Source of the DNA: Holtermannia corniformis
Lineage: Eukaryota; Basidiomycota; Tremellomycetes; Holtermanniales
NCBI GenBank assembly: GCA_001599935.1
Contig: BCIJ01000005.1
Coordinates: forward strand, 558,001-622,000
Length of the DNA stretch: 64,000 nt
Direction of reading: 5' to 3'
The notes under the pieces were generated by a model. That model ran no database searches. It was not told where the DNA came from and saw nothing but the letters and a program-made list of their open reading frames with translations. Shown here one piece after another: positions 43,503-55,970 of the stretch. A program made the position numbers and the translations under genes. Each line of letters begins with the position of its first letter. The stretch's first letter is position 1.

Positions 43503-44026
43503 GCATGGCGTGGAGAGATGGGCGCGATGCAAAGGTTCAGTATACGCCGGTTACTTGCCATGGTATACAGCCTGCTTTTCCGGGACTCGTTTGAGGGCTT
43601 CGATTCGCGACTATCTTACGTGCTATACATGCGAGTTGGCAGGCTTCTGACACGGCTGGCTGCCTCGGTCGATCGCACCAGCGTCGTAATAATTGCCACT
43701 GAGCAAAACCACGCGTCAGACTTGTTGCCGCACCGAGCATCGCCTTGCCGAGGAATCTTCGTTGTCGGGCGTCGTTGGCTAGGAGACGTGTTAGGATATC
43801 AAGACAGCTTCACGATTACATGACGCTTCCTTGAGTCTGTCACGATCCTTGACGAGCACGGCGAAAAAGAGTCGGATCATCACGGTCAGTACCGCCAAAG
43901 GGGTTGCGTGCCATAGGCTGTGCGGGACTGATGGCAGCCTTTGACCAGCGACGACGAGCTACGACACTGTGATTAGTAGAGAGATCAGGACATCTCTACG
44001 ACACCCTGCTTGCTGCGAGCGCCAGC
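43503..44026. other. intergenic upstream of the chitin synthase
   Basis: About 524 bp with no supported gene. Presumed 3' end of ATP19 and promoter of the chitin synthase. Confidence 0.4.
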
Positions 44027-47000
44027 ATGGGAGCCGCACCCAACATGACGGCCCGTGAGGCCCAAGCTCTCACCAACCTGACGTCGCTCATCTCGGCCTC
44101 GCCAAACTCCCATTCCAAGATTTACCCGACTGAAGACACGATCGTTGCTGCTCTGCAGGCTCGCTCGCGCTCTGATCTACCATACACGTATGTTGGCTCA
44201 ACCACGTTACTCGTGGTGAACCCGTTGCGATCGCTGGCGAACGCATCGGATGCGAGCGCAAAGGAGTACGAGGACAGGAGCTACAAGGAGACAGATGGGG
44301 ACGCTCAGGGCGAGAGGCCGACGTTGCAGCCGCACCTGTATGATTTGGCAGCGCGGGTGTATCTGATGATGCAGCGGCGGAACGAGAGCCAAAGCGTTGT
44401 GTACAGGTATGTGCGGATTTGCTTCTGTTCGTCACTTGCTGACCCGCGGCTCCAGCGGCATCGCTGGCTCAGGAAAATCATTCTCCTCCAAGCTCTTCAC
44501 CAATCAAGTTCTCCGCCTGTCCTCCCATTCACAGCGTGATTCTCGCTTGTCGGACCAGATTCGCAGCGTCTTCACTCTGCTCGAGTCGTTTGGCGCGGCC
44601 AAAACCGTCGTCAACTCGTCTGCATCGCAACACTCTCGATACCTCGAACTCCACTTCACCCACGACGGCCGGATAGACGGTGCCAAAGTGCTCACTTTTG
44701 GCTTGAACAAGTCGCGCCTCGGCCCACGGCTCATGCACGATGAGCGCACGTTCCACGTCTTCTATCAGCTCTTGGCCGGTGCCGCACCCGATGAGCGCAA
44801 CGCTCTCAACCTCGAAGACCCATCGAGCTATGCGCTGCTCGCATCTTCGGGCTGCTACCGGTTGCCAGGTGGGCCGTTCAGCGACGATTCGATCCAGCTC
44901 GATGAGCTCCGCGTCGCCATGGCCTCGCTCGGGTTCAAGCCCAAGCATGTACAGAGCATCTTTGCCATCCTCACCACCATCCTGCTTCTCGGTAATCTCA
45001 CATTCATCGACCACGGTGCTCATGAGGTCTCGTACGAGTCAGCATCGGTCGAGCAGCGCCATCTGTTGCTCGAGATTGCGACCCATCTCGGGATCTCGCC
45101 GGAAGACCTCGAGCAGGCTCTCACGAACCAGACGCAATACGTCAAGAAGGATATGTGCTCCGTCTTTCTCAATGCCGAAGGTGCCGCCCGACAACGTGAT
45201 AGCCTAGTCCGGAACCTCTATTCCATCCTATTCGCTTTTGTGGTCGAGACCGCCAATCGCAAGATTGCGCCGTCGGCAAACGACCCGGATCCCGAGCTAC
45301 AGATCATTCAGCTCGACGTTCCTGGATTCCAGACCCGGGCACAGAGCAGCGATGCTGGACCACGAGCTTCTGTCCCTCTTGTGGCAAGCCACGGCTCGGA
45401 CGGCTTTGACGAGTTTGCAGTCAACTTCTCAAATGAGGTTCTACACTCGTACCTACAACGCCGCGCCTTCGTGGACGATCCGGGACCGAATGGCCGTGCG
45501 GAAAAATCAGGCCACAAGCTGCCGGCCGTGACGACGATGGACAACGCGGCCTGCATGGAGTTGCTCCGCGGCGGTCTACTAGGCAATGACAAGTTAGCTT
45601 ACAAGCCTGCAAACTTGCTCGGCTCGCTACGCAAAGCAAGCACTCGCGCCAAAGCTGGCAAAGCAGCCGAGGATTCGGACGCGGCACTTCTGAATGACCT
45701 CACGACCTCGTACGGCGTTCACAGCTCGTTCGTGACCAGCCCCGGACTAGGTCTTGGGCCAATGCCGACGGAGCGCAAGCTGTTTGGCATCAATCACTAC
45801 GCTGGGCAGTGCTCTTACAATGCCAATGGGTTCGTAGAGAAGAACAGCGACATTGTCGACTCGCAGCTCGTCACTCTGCTCCGCAATTCGTCCGACTCTT
45901 TCGTGGCCAAGCTCGTGTCGGGACCGAGTATCGCGACCGAAGGTCATCCTCTAGACGACGACAGCATCGTCGAGGCGCAAGTGTCGTCCGCCCCGCTGCG
46001 CCAGCCGACCAACATTACGGCGCCAATTCAGGCCGGCGCCAAGCTTGCACCTGAGAAGACACTAGATCTGTCAATGCCGCACCCGGTCTCGGACCAGATC
46101 AACTCCACGCTTGCAAGTGTGTTCTCGTCCATCGACCAGACCAACATGTGGACAGTGTCTTGCATTCGACCAAACGACTCGCTGCAGCCCAATTCTTTCG
46201 ACAAGCGTCGTGTCAAGGCTCAAGTACGATCCTTGCTTCTGCCCGACTTGATCGCTCGTCGTGCTGTCGAGTACGTCGCTGAGAGTGACATATCAAGCTT
46301 TGCAGAGGCCCAGGGCCTCAGTGCTGCGTCAGCAGATGCCATCCGAGACTTTGCCGCCAATCGTGGCTGGGACGAGGGTTCCGACTTTGCGGTCGGCCAA
46401 ACGTCAGTCTGGCTGTCGTACGGGGCATGGAAACAAGCCGAGGACAGGCTTCGCGCTCGGGAAAAGCCGTTGGCTCCAAGTGAAGATGATGATTATCAAG
46501 CTCGCGCCGGCCCCACGGAGGCAGGGTACAAGAGCCCGGCAACCCCTTCCTACCCTCATCTCGGCGTCGGGAACCAGCAATACGGTGAAAGCGCAGATGA
46601 CCTCTTGATTCAGCGTCAAACGACCAACGGATCGACCTACTTTGGGGCGCAAGGCGAGTACAACGACGGCGCGAGCGGAGTTTGGTCAGAGTACGACAAG
46701 GCGGCAGAGAGCGGTCATGCAGATCACAACCGCAAAATGGCTCACGACGAAGTCACTGGCGAACCCCACGAGCTGAACAACAAAGAAGCCGCCGCAGCCG
46801 ACATGGTGGTCAAAGACAAGTCTCATGCCACGGTCGAGACGGTGCCCACGACTAGCGCGCGTCGGTGGTGGATCCGGATCACCTGGATGTTCACCTGGTG
46901 GATTCCTTCCTTCCTAATGGCGAAAGTGGGGCGGATGAAGCGGCCAGATATCCGCATGGCTTGGCGGGAAAAGGTCACCATTTGCTTGATGATCTTCCTC

Positions 47001-50000
47001 CTCTGCGGTATCATCATCTTTTACATCATCTTCTTCGGCAAGCTGCTCTGTCCTGACAGCGACAAGGCGTGGAACGAGACGGAGCTGTCGGAGCATGCCG
47101 GCGACGACGACTACTATGCTGCTATCGCAAGCAAAGTATACGACGTAGGTTGTGGTCACAGGTGTGGTATGGACACTGCTGATGATGGCTACAGTTCACA
47201 AACTTCTACAAGGGCCACAAGGGCGACATCACTGGCTACACTGCGTCATCAGCGATCAACTTGCAATTTGCCGGTCAAGACTTGACAAACTACTTTCCCA
47301 TTCCCATGACCATCGCCTGCCCCAGCTTGGTCACCGACCAGTCGCTTGTGCTGCAGCGCGCCAACTTCACACCGGTTGTCGCTTACGCTGTACACACTTC
47401 CGGTCCAGCGCAGACCGCCACCGGTACCAAGCTGAACGACATCAACTGGTACAAGAATGAGCTGCAGCCTGCTCTGGAGCAGTATTACAAGGGCTCCTAC
47501 GTGATGGACAAAGCTTATGTCCGGTCCAAGGCAGACAGCGACTCCAAGTGGGTGCCATTTTCGCAACGTAGATCGTGCTGACCCCGGATACAGGACCTGG
47601 GGGATTTACAAAGACAAGGTGTACGATTTGAGCGACTATCTCTACACTGTGGAGCTCTACTCCTCTTCCAGCGGTACCGACTTGCCAAACTACAGCTTCC
47701 TCAACTCGGATATCACCGACCTGTTCAGCAACACCCCAGGCCAGGACCTGACCAAGGGTGTTGACAAGGTCCTGGCCACGCTTTCAGGTGACGATGCGCA
47801 TTTGCAGCTGCAGTGTCTCGATAACGCTTTCCTCGTGGGCAAAACCGACTTCCGTGATACACCCCGTTGCACCGTGCAAAATTACCTGTTGCTTGCTTTC
47901 TCTGTTCTTCTGATGTCTACTATCGGTGTCAAGTGTGAGTGACAATGCCGGTGTCTAACAACTGTTGACGGGCTTTTCGTCAGTCTTCGCAGCGCTGCAA
48001 CTTGGCGGCAAACGCCAACCCGAATTGCTCGACAAGTTTGTTATCTGTCAGGTACCGTGCTACACAGAAGGTGAAGAATCACTTCGTCGTACCATCGACT
48101 CGCTGGCCGACCTACGCTACGACGACAAGCGCAAATTAATGTTCATCATCTGCGACGGTAACATCATCGGCAGTGGTAACGACCGTACGACACCCCGCAT
48201 CGTACTTGACATTCTCGGCGTGGACCCCAACGTGGATCCCGAACCGTTGCTGTTCAAATCGATTGGTGAAGGTTCCAAGCAACTGAACTATGGCAAGGTC
48301 TACTCGGGTCTGTATGAATTTGAAGGTCACGTCGTGCCGTGAGTGTTGCATCCTATTTATGTATAGCTGCTCATCTTTTCAGGTACATGGTCATTGTCAA
48401 GGTCGGCAAGCCCAGCGAGCGGTCACGCCCAGGCAACCGCGGCAAAAGGGATTCACAAGTGTTGCTTTTGCACTACCTCAACAGGGTGCACTTTGACGCG
48501 CCGATGTCTCCGTTAGAATTGGAGATCTATCACCAGATGCGCAACGTGATTGGCATTGATCCCGCCTTCTACGAGTACATCTTTCAAGTGGATGCGGATA
48601 CCGTGAGTCACCCAAGATTATCAGGCTCCTGCTAATATACTTTAGACGGTTACGCCAGACTCGCTCAACCGTATGATCGCTTGCACGTCGGATGACTCAC
48701 GCATCATCGGCATCTGCGGCGAGACCAAGCTTGCAAATGAACGTCAATCGCTCACTACGATGATTCAGGTGAGATTCACGTCTGAAACGGCTGCCGTTGG
48801 CTGACTCTCGCAGGTTTATGAGTACTACATCTCACACCATCTCACAAAAGCTTTCGAAAGCTTATTCGGCTCGGTGACCTGTTTACCTGGATGCTTCTCT
48901 GTCTATCGCATCCGAACGGCCGACAAAGGTCGTCCAATCATCATCTCCAGTCGCGTCATTGACGAGTACGCCGAGCCGAATGTGGATACGCTGCACAAGA
49001 AGAACCTCTTTTCGCTCGGAGAAGATCGGTATTTGACGACACTTATGATGAAGCACTTCCCGACATTCAAGATGAAGTTCACGCCGGACGCTATCGCCCA
49101 TACAGTAGCCCCCGACCGCTGGAGCATCTTGCTGTCACAGCGTCGGCGATGGATCAATTCCACCATCCACAACCTTGTCGAGTTGCTGTTCCTGCCGGAA
49201 ATGTGCGGTTTCTGCCTGTTTTCCATGCGCTTCTTCGTTTTCGTCGATCTCTTGGGTACAATCGTACGTTGATGGCGATTTACAACGAGAACATGGAATG
49301 ACGTTTTACAGATTCTCCCTGCAACATGCGTTTATGTCAGTTCAAGGGCGTGCATCCCGTGCCGGATACTAACTCCCATGTAGCTCGTGTACCTCGTCAT
49401 CACAGTATCTACAGGCAAGGCTGCGATTCCAATCATCTCGATCGCGATGTTGGCTGCCATCTACGGTCTGCAGGCAAGTGCAAATATAATGCTGCTGGCG
49501 TTGGTTGACTCATGCGTCAGGCTATTATCTTCATCCTCAAGCGAGAGTTCATGCTAATCGGGTGGATGTTCGTCTACATTCTTGCGTGAGTCTCATCCAA
49601 GCTAGTCACGTTTCGCTGACCACCTGCAGCTTCCCTATCTACTCGTTTTTCCTGCCCCTATACTCGTTCTGGTCCATGGACGACTTTAGCTGGGGTAACA
49701 CCAGGTACGCGTTCTCACGCCGGGCGATTATTGGTGCTTATCACTTATGACAGAGTCGTCGTGGGCGAAGGAAACAACAAGACGGTCATCTCTGATGAGG
49801 CTGAACATTATGACGATTCAATGATTCCGCTCAAGAAATTCAGCGGTCAGTCAATGCAAGCTCAGGTTGATCGATGGCTGATTTCAAACAGAGTACGAGG
49901 CCGAAGCGTGGGAGACCGGCTCGGTGCATTCGGAAAAGTCACGCGCAACGTCACACAGCTCAGCTACGCGAACATCGCGAACGCAGACAACCGCACGCAA

Positions 50001-50706
50001 CAACTACTCCCGCCGCCCACCGCCAGCTAGCGTCCATTCATCCTTGCCGCCAGGCGGCGACTATTACCGCGACGGCTCGCCGCTAGGACACTCGGGGTCA
50101 AACCCCAATCTTCGCGGCGCGGCTGGAATCCGCAACCCTGCGAGCCGCATGCCGTCCATGGCTGGTCTCAGTCAGTGGGGACCTGGCAGTGTATACGGCC
50201 AACCAATGAACCCCTTCATGGAGTCACCGGCCGGCTCTGACTATGGAGGCTTCGCTGGGTCGGTACACCAAGGTATGATGCCGCCTTTTGCCCCGCTCGG
50301 CATGCAGCCCACGGGACCGCGCAACTCGGTCATGACCAACCTCAACGACTTCTCTGGCAATGGCTCCCTGCTAGGCGGCTATGCTCCACCGGATCGATCC
50401 CAATTGGGCATGCCACGACCAATGTCAACTTTCTCGCTCGCAACCACTCACAATCCCTTCGCCGGCCCAAGTACAAGCACGAATCCGTCGGATGAGGAGT
50501 TGCTAGGCTCCTTACGCCATCTGCTTTCAACCCAAGATCTCATGACTGTGTATGTGTATCACTCGTCTTCACCTCAACTCTGACGATGCTATAGCACGAA
50601 ACGATCCGTTCGCGAAGCCTTGGCCGCCAAGTTTCCCCAGGCGGACCTCAGCAGCCGAACCGCATGGATCAACTCTCAGATTGACGCCATTCTTTCCGGC
50701 TCATGA
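44027..50706 (+). CDS. chitin synthase with myosin motor domain (class V/VII type)
   Basis: Large membrane enzyme that makes cell-wall chitin, fused to a myosin-like motor. The motor region holds [17 protein letters not shown], the P-loop [20 protein letters not shown] formed over the first intron, [35 protein letters not shown] and [21 protein letters not shown] helix pair ([40 protein letters not shown]) leads to a cytochrome-b5-like region ([21 protein letters not shown]). The catalytic domain has [48 protein letters not shown] and [15 protein letters not shown]. More membrane helices follow, and a C-terminal DEK_C-like domain ([20 protein letters not shown]) ends in ILSGS. About a dozen introns, mostly in the catalytic half. 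The motor P-loop differs from the usual GESGAGKT. Confidence 0.94.
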
Positions 50707-50804
50707 TGACTCTGTCAACGCTCTTTGTAACGACGCCCGACCTGACGGACTTTTCATATTGCATTTTATCATACGCCTCATAGCATGCATATCTTGTTTG
50801 AAGA

Positions 50805-51764
50805 CTACGAGCGCATAATGATCCCGTCGGGATGCACGACGCCATCTAGCGGCACGTCGGCTTCATCGTGCGGCACACCTTGGAGAGCGGGTAGTACCTG
50901 AGGTTCCAGTGCCAGTGCAACTGACGAGCGTGAGCCGCTGCAAGTAGCGTAGCGAATGCCACATACGAAGTAGTGGCTTTCGTCGTTGCACGCTATACCG
51001 CTGTAGAAATCGGTCGTAATACCCCTTACCGCGACCAAGCTGAGGAATCTAGCCAAGGTCCTCGTACGGACGAACCCAACTCACCCGATTGAGATCTGTA
51101 TCGAACGCCACCCCAGGCAAAAGGATCAAATCCAAGTCTGGCGCATCGGCATCAAGAACTCGGGTATGTGAGCGACGTCGGCGCACACTTTGCACGGACG
51201 CACCGTTTTGCCTTCTAGATGGTTCAGCAACATCATACCGGGTCGTACCGGGGTCTAGGATCCCCCACTTGTCGGTTGGACATGCTTCCAAGTCTTTGGG
51301 CGAGTATAGTCGGAGCATCCGCATGTCCGTTTCAGGCTTTGGCGGGTGTGTCAGATTAGAGGTCACGCTTGGAGGTTGCGGTGGAAGATACGGTGTGTAT
51401 AGAGCGATACCTGCGAAGCATCAGCATCACCGTACTGGAAAGTATTGGCATGGCGACGTACCGCTTGCAAGCAGATGCGAGACGATCCTGTCCGTACGTA
51501 GTTCCCCTTTCTGCATACTGAGGTAGCAGCAGACTGCGCGAGCGCTCTGGAAAGCCTTCATCCCGCGAAGGTGCTCAAGCACCCTCTGAGCTGCACTTGA
51601 TCAGTATCAGGACAGTCTCAAAGTCAGTACAGACATTGGCTCTGCAACTCGTGTTCCGAGATACCGCGCAGCGTCGCCAGCATCTCTTTGCGCAGCGCGG
51701 ATTTGAGACTGTAGACGCCATTAGTGGCCATGGCAGCTGATGAAGCTTCGTTTGCGGACGCCAT
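50805..51764 (-). CDS. 5-formyltetrahydrofolate cyclo-ligase
   Basis: ATP-dependent enzyme converting 5-formyl-THF to 5,10-methenyl-THF in folate metabolism. The start MASANEASSAAMATNGVYSL is followed by KSALRKEMLATLRGISEHEL and, after an intron, HLRGMKAFQSARAVCCYLSM. Then GIALYTPYLPPQPPSV, MRMLRLYSPKDLEACPTDKW, LDLILLPGVAFDTDLNRV, and after an intron LGRGKGYYDRFLQRY, the active-site motif. A last intron joins KPLL to LALALEPQVLPALQGVPHDE, ending ADVPLDGVVHPDGIIMRS. An internal ATG at 51731 is an alternative start. Length about 230-240 residues, normal for the family. Confidence 0.92.
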
Positions 51765-51868
51765 TGATGGTATTTTGGTGCGGCTCGACCTCGTTAATGG
51801 AACCAAACAAGCCGGTCTCACTCGGTGGAGTCGGCATGTAATCATACAAAAGCATTACAGGACTGGAA

Positions 51869-53877
51869 TCATTCAAGAGCCAACGCGATCACCTCATCCA
51901 CGGGCCGCCCAGCCTCTGCTACGACCTCGGGCTCCTCCTCGTCTTTGATCCCGATGGCGGGTGGCGGCGCCTTGGCCTTGGCCTGACTTTTGCGTGGTTG
52001 CTTTGGCTTTGCCGGCTTTTTGGGTGATGGGATCGGTCCTGGGCTGTCGGCCACTCGACCATCAACCATCATGATACCCTCGTACCCGTCTGCTGCGAAT
52101 GCATGCTCGAATCGGAGGGGTGATCCGTGGCCCGGCACTTCCATTGGCTTGACCAGCATCGAGCCCTTGTAGAATGGCGGGATCGCAGCGCCACTCCCAG
52201 AAGAGTCGAACGAGTTGCCAGAGAGCAGCGCTGGACGCTCGCCGTGCGGCGATGAGCCTCGAGCGAGCCAGCTGCCCTTTCCTTTGCCCTTGTCTGGCGG
52301 AGGCGGGCCAGCGAACGGAATGAAGCGGTCGTCGTCGATGCCATGTAACTGTTGAGCTTGAGCTACGCGCATAGCCTGTTCCCGCTGCATTGCGAGTGCA
52401 AGTTCCGAAAGTGGACCTAGTAAGCGTCAGCTCGCTAACGTCCGACTACCGTCGTCACGTACTGCCGAGCCAAGTGTGAAACTTGAGCCTGGTACCGGTC
52501 ACGTTGAAGATACTGCGAGCCGCCCGCTGCCATGTGCGACACTTCTCCCGACGTTCACGGTTGTACAGATCCGGATTGGAGGACGCAGCGGTGATCTGCA
52601 AATTGATGAGTATCATTCAACTTGATGATCGCAAGACGTACCTTAGGTGCAGGACCGAGTGGTACAAGCTTGGTGATAGGCTCTTGACGTAGCACTGGGA
52701 ACCCAAGTTCGTCGGCGTTGGCAGGGACGGACGGTTCGGGAGAAAGGGAGGGCGGTCTGGGCAGTACCAGGTTCTGCGGAGTACCTCGCACGTCGTCTAA
52801 GACAGACTCAGCAAGCCAAGTACCATCTCAAAGCACGACTCACCAAAGCCAGCATCTCCGAGGGGATCGCTTTCTCCAGCTGCAGCAGCCATAGCGGCGG
52901 CTCTTTGTGCAAGTTGCTCTGCTTCCGTCACCCACGGTAGAGGCATCCCTCTGCATTCGTTAGCAACCCTTGTACCGTACTGCTGCGCCAATCACAGGAC
53001 ACGCACTTCTTGATGCCCTTTCTCCAATTCTTGCCCGGTCCCACCACACCTTCGGGCTTCTTCTTCCTGGGCGGTTTCTTAGGCTTCGCAGAATCCAGTA
53101 GAGGGTCATCGAGCGACGGATCTTGATCTATGTCTCCCGTCCAGCCTACCAAGATCGGGGTAGAATGCTCGGGAGGGGCATGATCGCGAGCTGCCGGGCC
53201 CGGATGGCTCGCCGACGCTGTCGATGGCTCCAGCCAGTCGTACTTTCGTTGCTTTGACGGGCCAGCGTGCGGCTCTGACCCTTCAGCCACGCTATCGACA
53301 GCAGACTTGCGAGGCTTCTTCTTTGGTCGCTCTGGCGCTGGAGGCAAGTCGATGGGCAGCGGTCCGCCGACCGTGTACGGATATGTGTTCGGCAGAGCCG
53401 GCTCGCTCGGCGGCACCCGCATGACTTCCACCTCGGAGTCTGACGAGTAGCTGGCCGCCTGTCTGACTCGTTTGCGGGTAGGTGCTGTAGCCTTTGAACC
53501 TGGTGACGTTGACGGCGACCGCTCAGAAGCGACCAAGTCAGACTCTTCGCAGTGGAGGGAGGGCCGATGCGTCGGCGGGGCGACAGGAATCGGTGAAGGT
53601 GGGTCTTCAGTGGTCGAAGAGGGGTTGACGAGGTGCGTGATGGAGGTGCGCAGCTGCAATCAAGAATTCGTCAGCGTGCACCGCATGTTTCGGGTCGACG
53701 CACAGTCACTTTCACTTTCAGCGAAGGTGGAGCAGCCGTGGACAGTGACCCTTCCTCGGCCGTTTCAACTAGCATCGGCGTCGCTTCTCGCTCGCCGGGC
53801 TCAACACGCGGCGGGGAGCGCAAGGGGGTCGGATCCCCCTCTTCATCCGACGAGTAGGCGATGGACCGCGCAGGCAT
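51869..53877 (-). CDS. Ies4-like INO80 complex subunit
   Basis: Several motifs suggest the small INO80 subunit Ies4. The N-terminus PPSLKVKVT joins after an intron to LRTSITHLV. A Pro/Ser/Lys linker has nuclear-signal-like runs (ERPKKKPRKS, KPKKPPRKKKPEG), then VGPGKNWRKGIKKGMPLPWV. A later exon reads REKCRTWQRAARSIFNVTGT and RLKFHTW, comparable with the conserved SFSGYKVNFTGW end of yeast Ies4. The C-terminus continues for about 180 residues, Pro/Gly-rich with EHAFAADGYEGIMMVDGRVA, longer than yeast Ies4. Five or six introns. The start at 53877 (MPARSIAYSSDEEGDP) gives a short acidic head. The call rests mainly on the last conserved block. Confidence 0.6.
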
Positions 53878-54689
53878 GGCCGCGTTTCAGCAGGTGATCT
53901 TCGCTTCCAAGGAAGGGTAGCTTGTCCGCACAGCAAGTCACCTCGAGGCCAAGCCTTGCCTGCCTTTGTGCTTGCAAGACGCGCCGCCCGCCTCGCCATC
54001 CCCCTTTTCTCAGAGCTCGCAGCCCGCCGCGTCTACAAATCGCGGAACAAAATGGCCATTGTGAACGCAAAGTCAGGAACAATCAAGCTGCAATTTCATC
54101 ACTCTGGTGACTGGTCGTGGTCATCAACGACCAGCAGATTGCGCCCAGCCACTGCTGACATNTTTCACATCGCGATGGGAATCATCGTCAGACACTTTGT
54201 CGCAGTCGACTCGTGGAGCCTGCCTGCAGGTTGGCCGTTGGTGTTTCCATCAATGCCGGCACGTGCGGCGTCGTACCCACCACGGAAAGGGGTCGGTGTA
54301 ATTCGCGCATTCGACCCACCGAGAGAGAGGAGACAAGACGATCCAGGAAGGTTCGTAACCCATACGAACGGATCTTGAACGGACAGCATATCCTGAGATC
54401 TGACATCTTGCTCGGCGTCAGAGCTGGCGTCTTTGGCTCAGCAAGGGTCCCCATTGGACTGGCTCATTCCGAAAGCCCTGTTTCTTCCTGGAAGAGCAAC
54501 GCGTCCTGTGTGGCTTCCTTAGTCGTGGTATGAGTACACTGCCAGAAGGCGTCGACTTCATAGCCTGCAGTGGCTGCCAGTGCATGTAATGCATGTAAGC
54601 AAGTTGACACTGGCGACCGAAGCTGCGCTTGGATGCTGTGTACGAGCGGGCCCTACGGCTGTCATCCATAAATGGATTCATCCAAGTGA
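53878..54689. other. intergenic, no gene seen
   Basis: About 810 bp between an Ies4-like start and a Cys-rich protein stop. Short frames exist on both strands but none has convincing composition. A single N lies at 54162. Near 54590 GCATGTAA occurs twice in a row. Confidence 0.4.
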
Positions 54690-54923
54690 TTATGATTCGC
54701 CAAGGCATGTGCAAGTCAGGACACTCCAGCACGGCCGGCAACACACCGCGACACAGCACTCGCAACAGCAGCATGGGTCCTCGCGACAGACCTCCGTCAC
54801 ACTTTTGCCATCTCTGGTATTTGAGCTAGTCCCCATCGTTGCATTAGGTCCGGGTGCGGTCTGAATAACTTGCAAGGGGATATTGTTGCCAGACCGGGGG
54901 TTGCCAGCTTGTGTATCAGACAT
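54690..54923 (-). CDS. small Cys-rich protein, CYSTM-like
   Basis: A 77-residue frame, polar in its first half (MSDTQAGNPRSGNNIPLQVI) and ending in a cysteine-dense tail (EDPCCCCECCVAVCCRPCWS, then VLTCTC). The polar head plus C-terminal Cys cluster resembles CYSTM proteins, which are anchored to membranes through a cysteine-rich, probably palmitoylated module. No signal peptide. A second gene of similar design lies about 600 bp upstream on the same strand (55539-55970). Expression and limits are unverified; an intron could alter the C-terminus. Confidence 0.5.
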   Translation of the reverse strand: MSDTQAGNPRSGNNIPLQVIQTAPGPNATMGTSSNTRDGKSVTEVCREDPCCCCECCVAVCCRPCWSVLTCTCLGES

Positions 54924-55538
54924 AGTGAGGTGCGCGAGGAGGTGGGAAGGTCCGCGCAGATACGAACGCTGATATATCCTCTCGAGATACAGGGTAGAGG
55001 TTGAAGCGAAGCCCTTTCTTTGCTCACGAAGTCATATACTAAAGGGTAGATCACCCCCTTCCGCAAGGTCCTTGGACGTGAACAACCAACGAAGGCCGTT
55101 GAGCTTCGCGTACTCTCTGCACATCTTCCTCAAGGCCGATGAAGGTCACAGGAGCAGCCAGCCAGCCTTCTCCTTGCCTCCCCTTCTGTGTCTCTCGCGT
55201 ATCATTTATCGGCCGGTACTCGACATTGTGGTCACAGCGCCCAAGTGCTCTATGCCTCGCCCAAGCTGTGGCAGAACACAGCGATATGATCGCCCAGTGT
55301 GGCTTTCACGACCGCGTGGACGAAGGCGATCAAAGCTCCTGGTTCCTCGACGCCTTGCAAGGCCAACGCCTCGTGCTCCGCCAAAGTCAGCACCTGCTGC
55401 TCGATACTTGACCTTTCGCGCCTTCGACAGCTGAATGGTCTGGTGCTGCGCGCCATCACCAAGGCCTACGATCTCGGTAAGTCAAATACACTAGGGCCGG
55501 ACGATGGAATGCATGCCTGGGTACTCCCCGTGCTACCA
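54924..55538. other. unresolved segment with overlapping candidate frames
   Basis: Between the two Cys-rich genes. A minus-strand frame 55250-55456 (ending VVKATLGDHIAVFCHSLGEA) and plus-strand frames over the same bases (DMIAQCGFHDRVDEGDQSSW; LSRLRQLNGLVLRAITKAYD followed by a good GTAAGT donor near 55479) all look partly coding. Only one can be real, and it may be a small gene or a decayed one. No family recognised. Confidence 0.3.
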
Positions 55539-55970
55539 TTACATATTGTCAAACATGTCACGCTTGCAGCCGCAGAGACACAAGCAAACCGCGCCAGCGA
55601 AGAGGCAAGGGGCACATGCCTGTCTGCTGCATTCACAACACCCTCCTGCCACAGTCAGGCAGCCCAAAGCGGTGTTACCCAGACAGCTGCCGATGCAGCT
55701 GCCCACGCTGGTCAGGCAAGCAGCGATACCTTCGCCTGGACTTGTTTGGTAGCTGTTAACATGTGAAGTTGTACGATAATCCGGCTGTGTGGAGGACTGC
55801 GCAGTGGCTGTCATCTGATCATTCGATAGGTAGTAGGCAGGGGGGGCTTGGTCCGAATTAGCGTCAATCGCTTGCGAGTGTGCCGCGTCTCCGCTGATTC
55901 CCCCTCGGCTGGCGGTAGAATTCGACTCCGTGGTCGCATCGGCGTCACTGGCTGTTTTACTCTTCGACAT
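55539..55970 (-). CDS. Cys-rich tail protein with PPxY motif
   Basis: A 143-residue single exon. The N-terminal 85 residues are polar, Ser/Thr/Ala-rich, and contain QAPPAYYLSN, a PPxY motif of the kind bound by WW domains of Rsp5/NEDD4 ligases. The last 55 residues are small and cysteine-dense (IAACLTSVGSCIGSCLGNTA; GGCCECSRQACAPCLFAGAV; CLCLCGC), suggesting a palmitoylated membrane-associated tail. This is similar in plan to the neighbour at 54690. Family assignment is not certain; it could be a CYSTM relative or lineage-specific. Confidence 0.6.
   Translation of the reverse strand: MSKSKTASDADATTESNSTASRGGISGDAAHSQAIDANSDQAPPAYYLSNDQMTATAQSSTQPDYRTTSHVNSYQTSPGEGIAACLTSVGSCIGSCLGNTALGCLTVAGGCCECSRQACAPCLFAGAVCLCLCGCKRDMFDNM

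Noticed and set aside
55139..55476. Plus-strand frames between the two Cys-rich genes
   Set aside because: They compete with a minus-strand frame over the same bases and need a frameshift to join; kept only as an unresolved segment.
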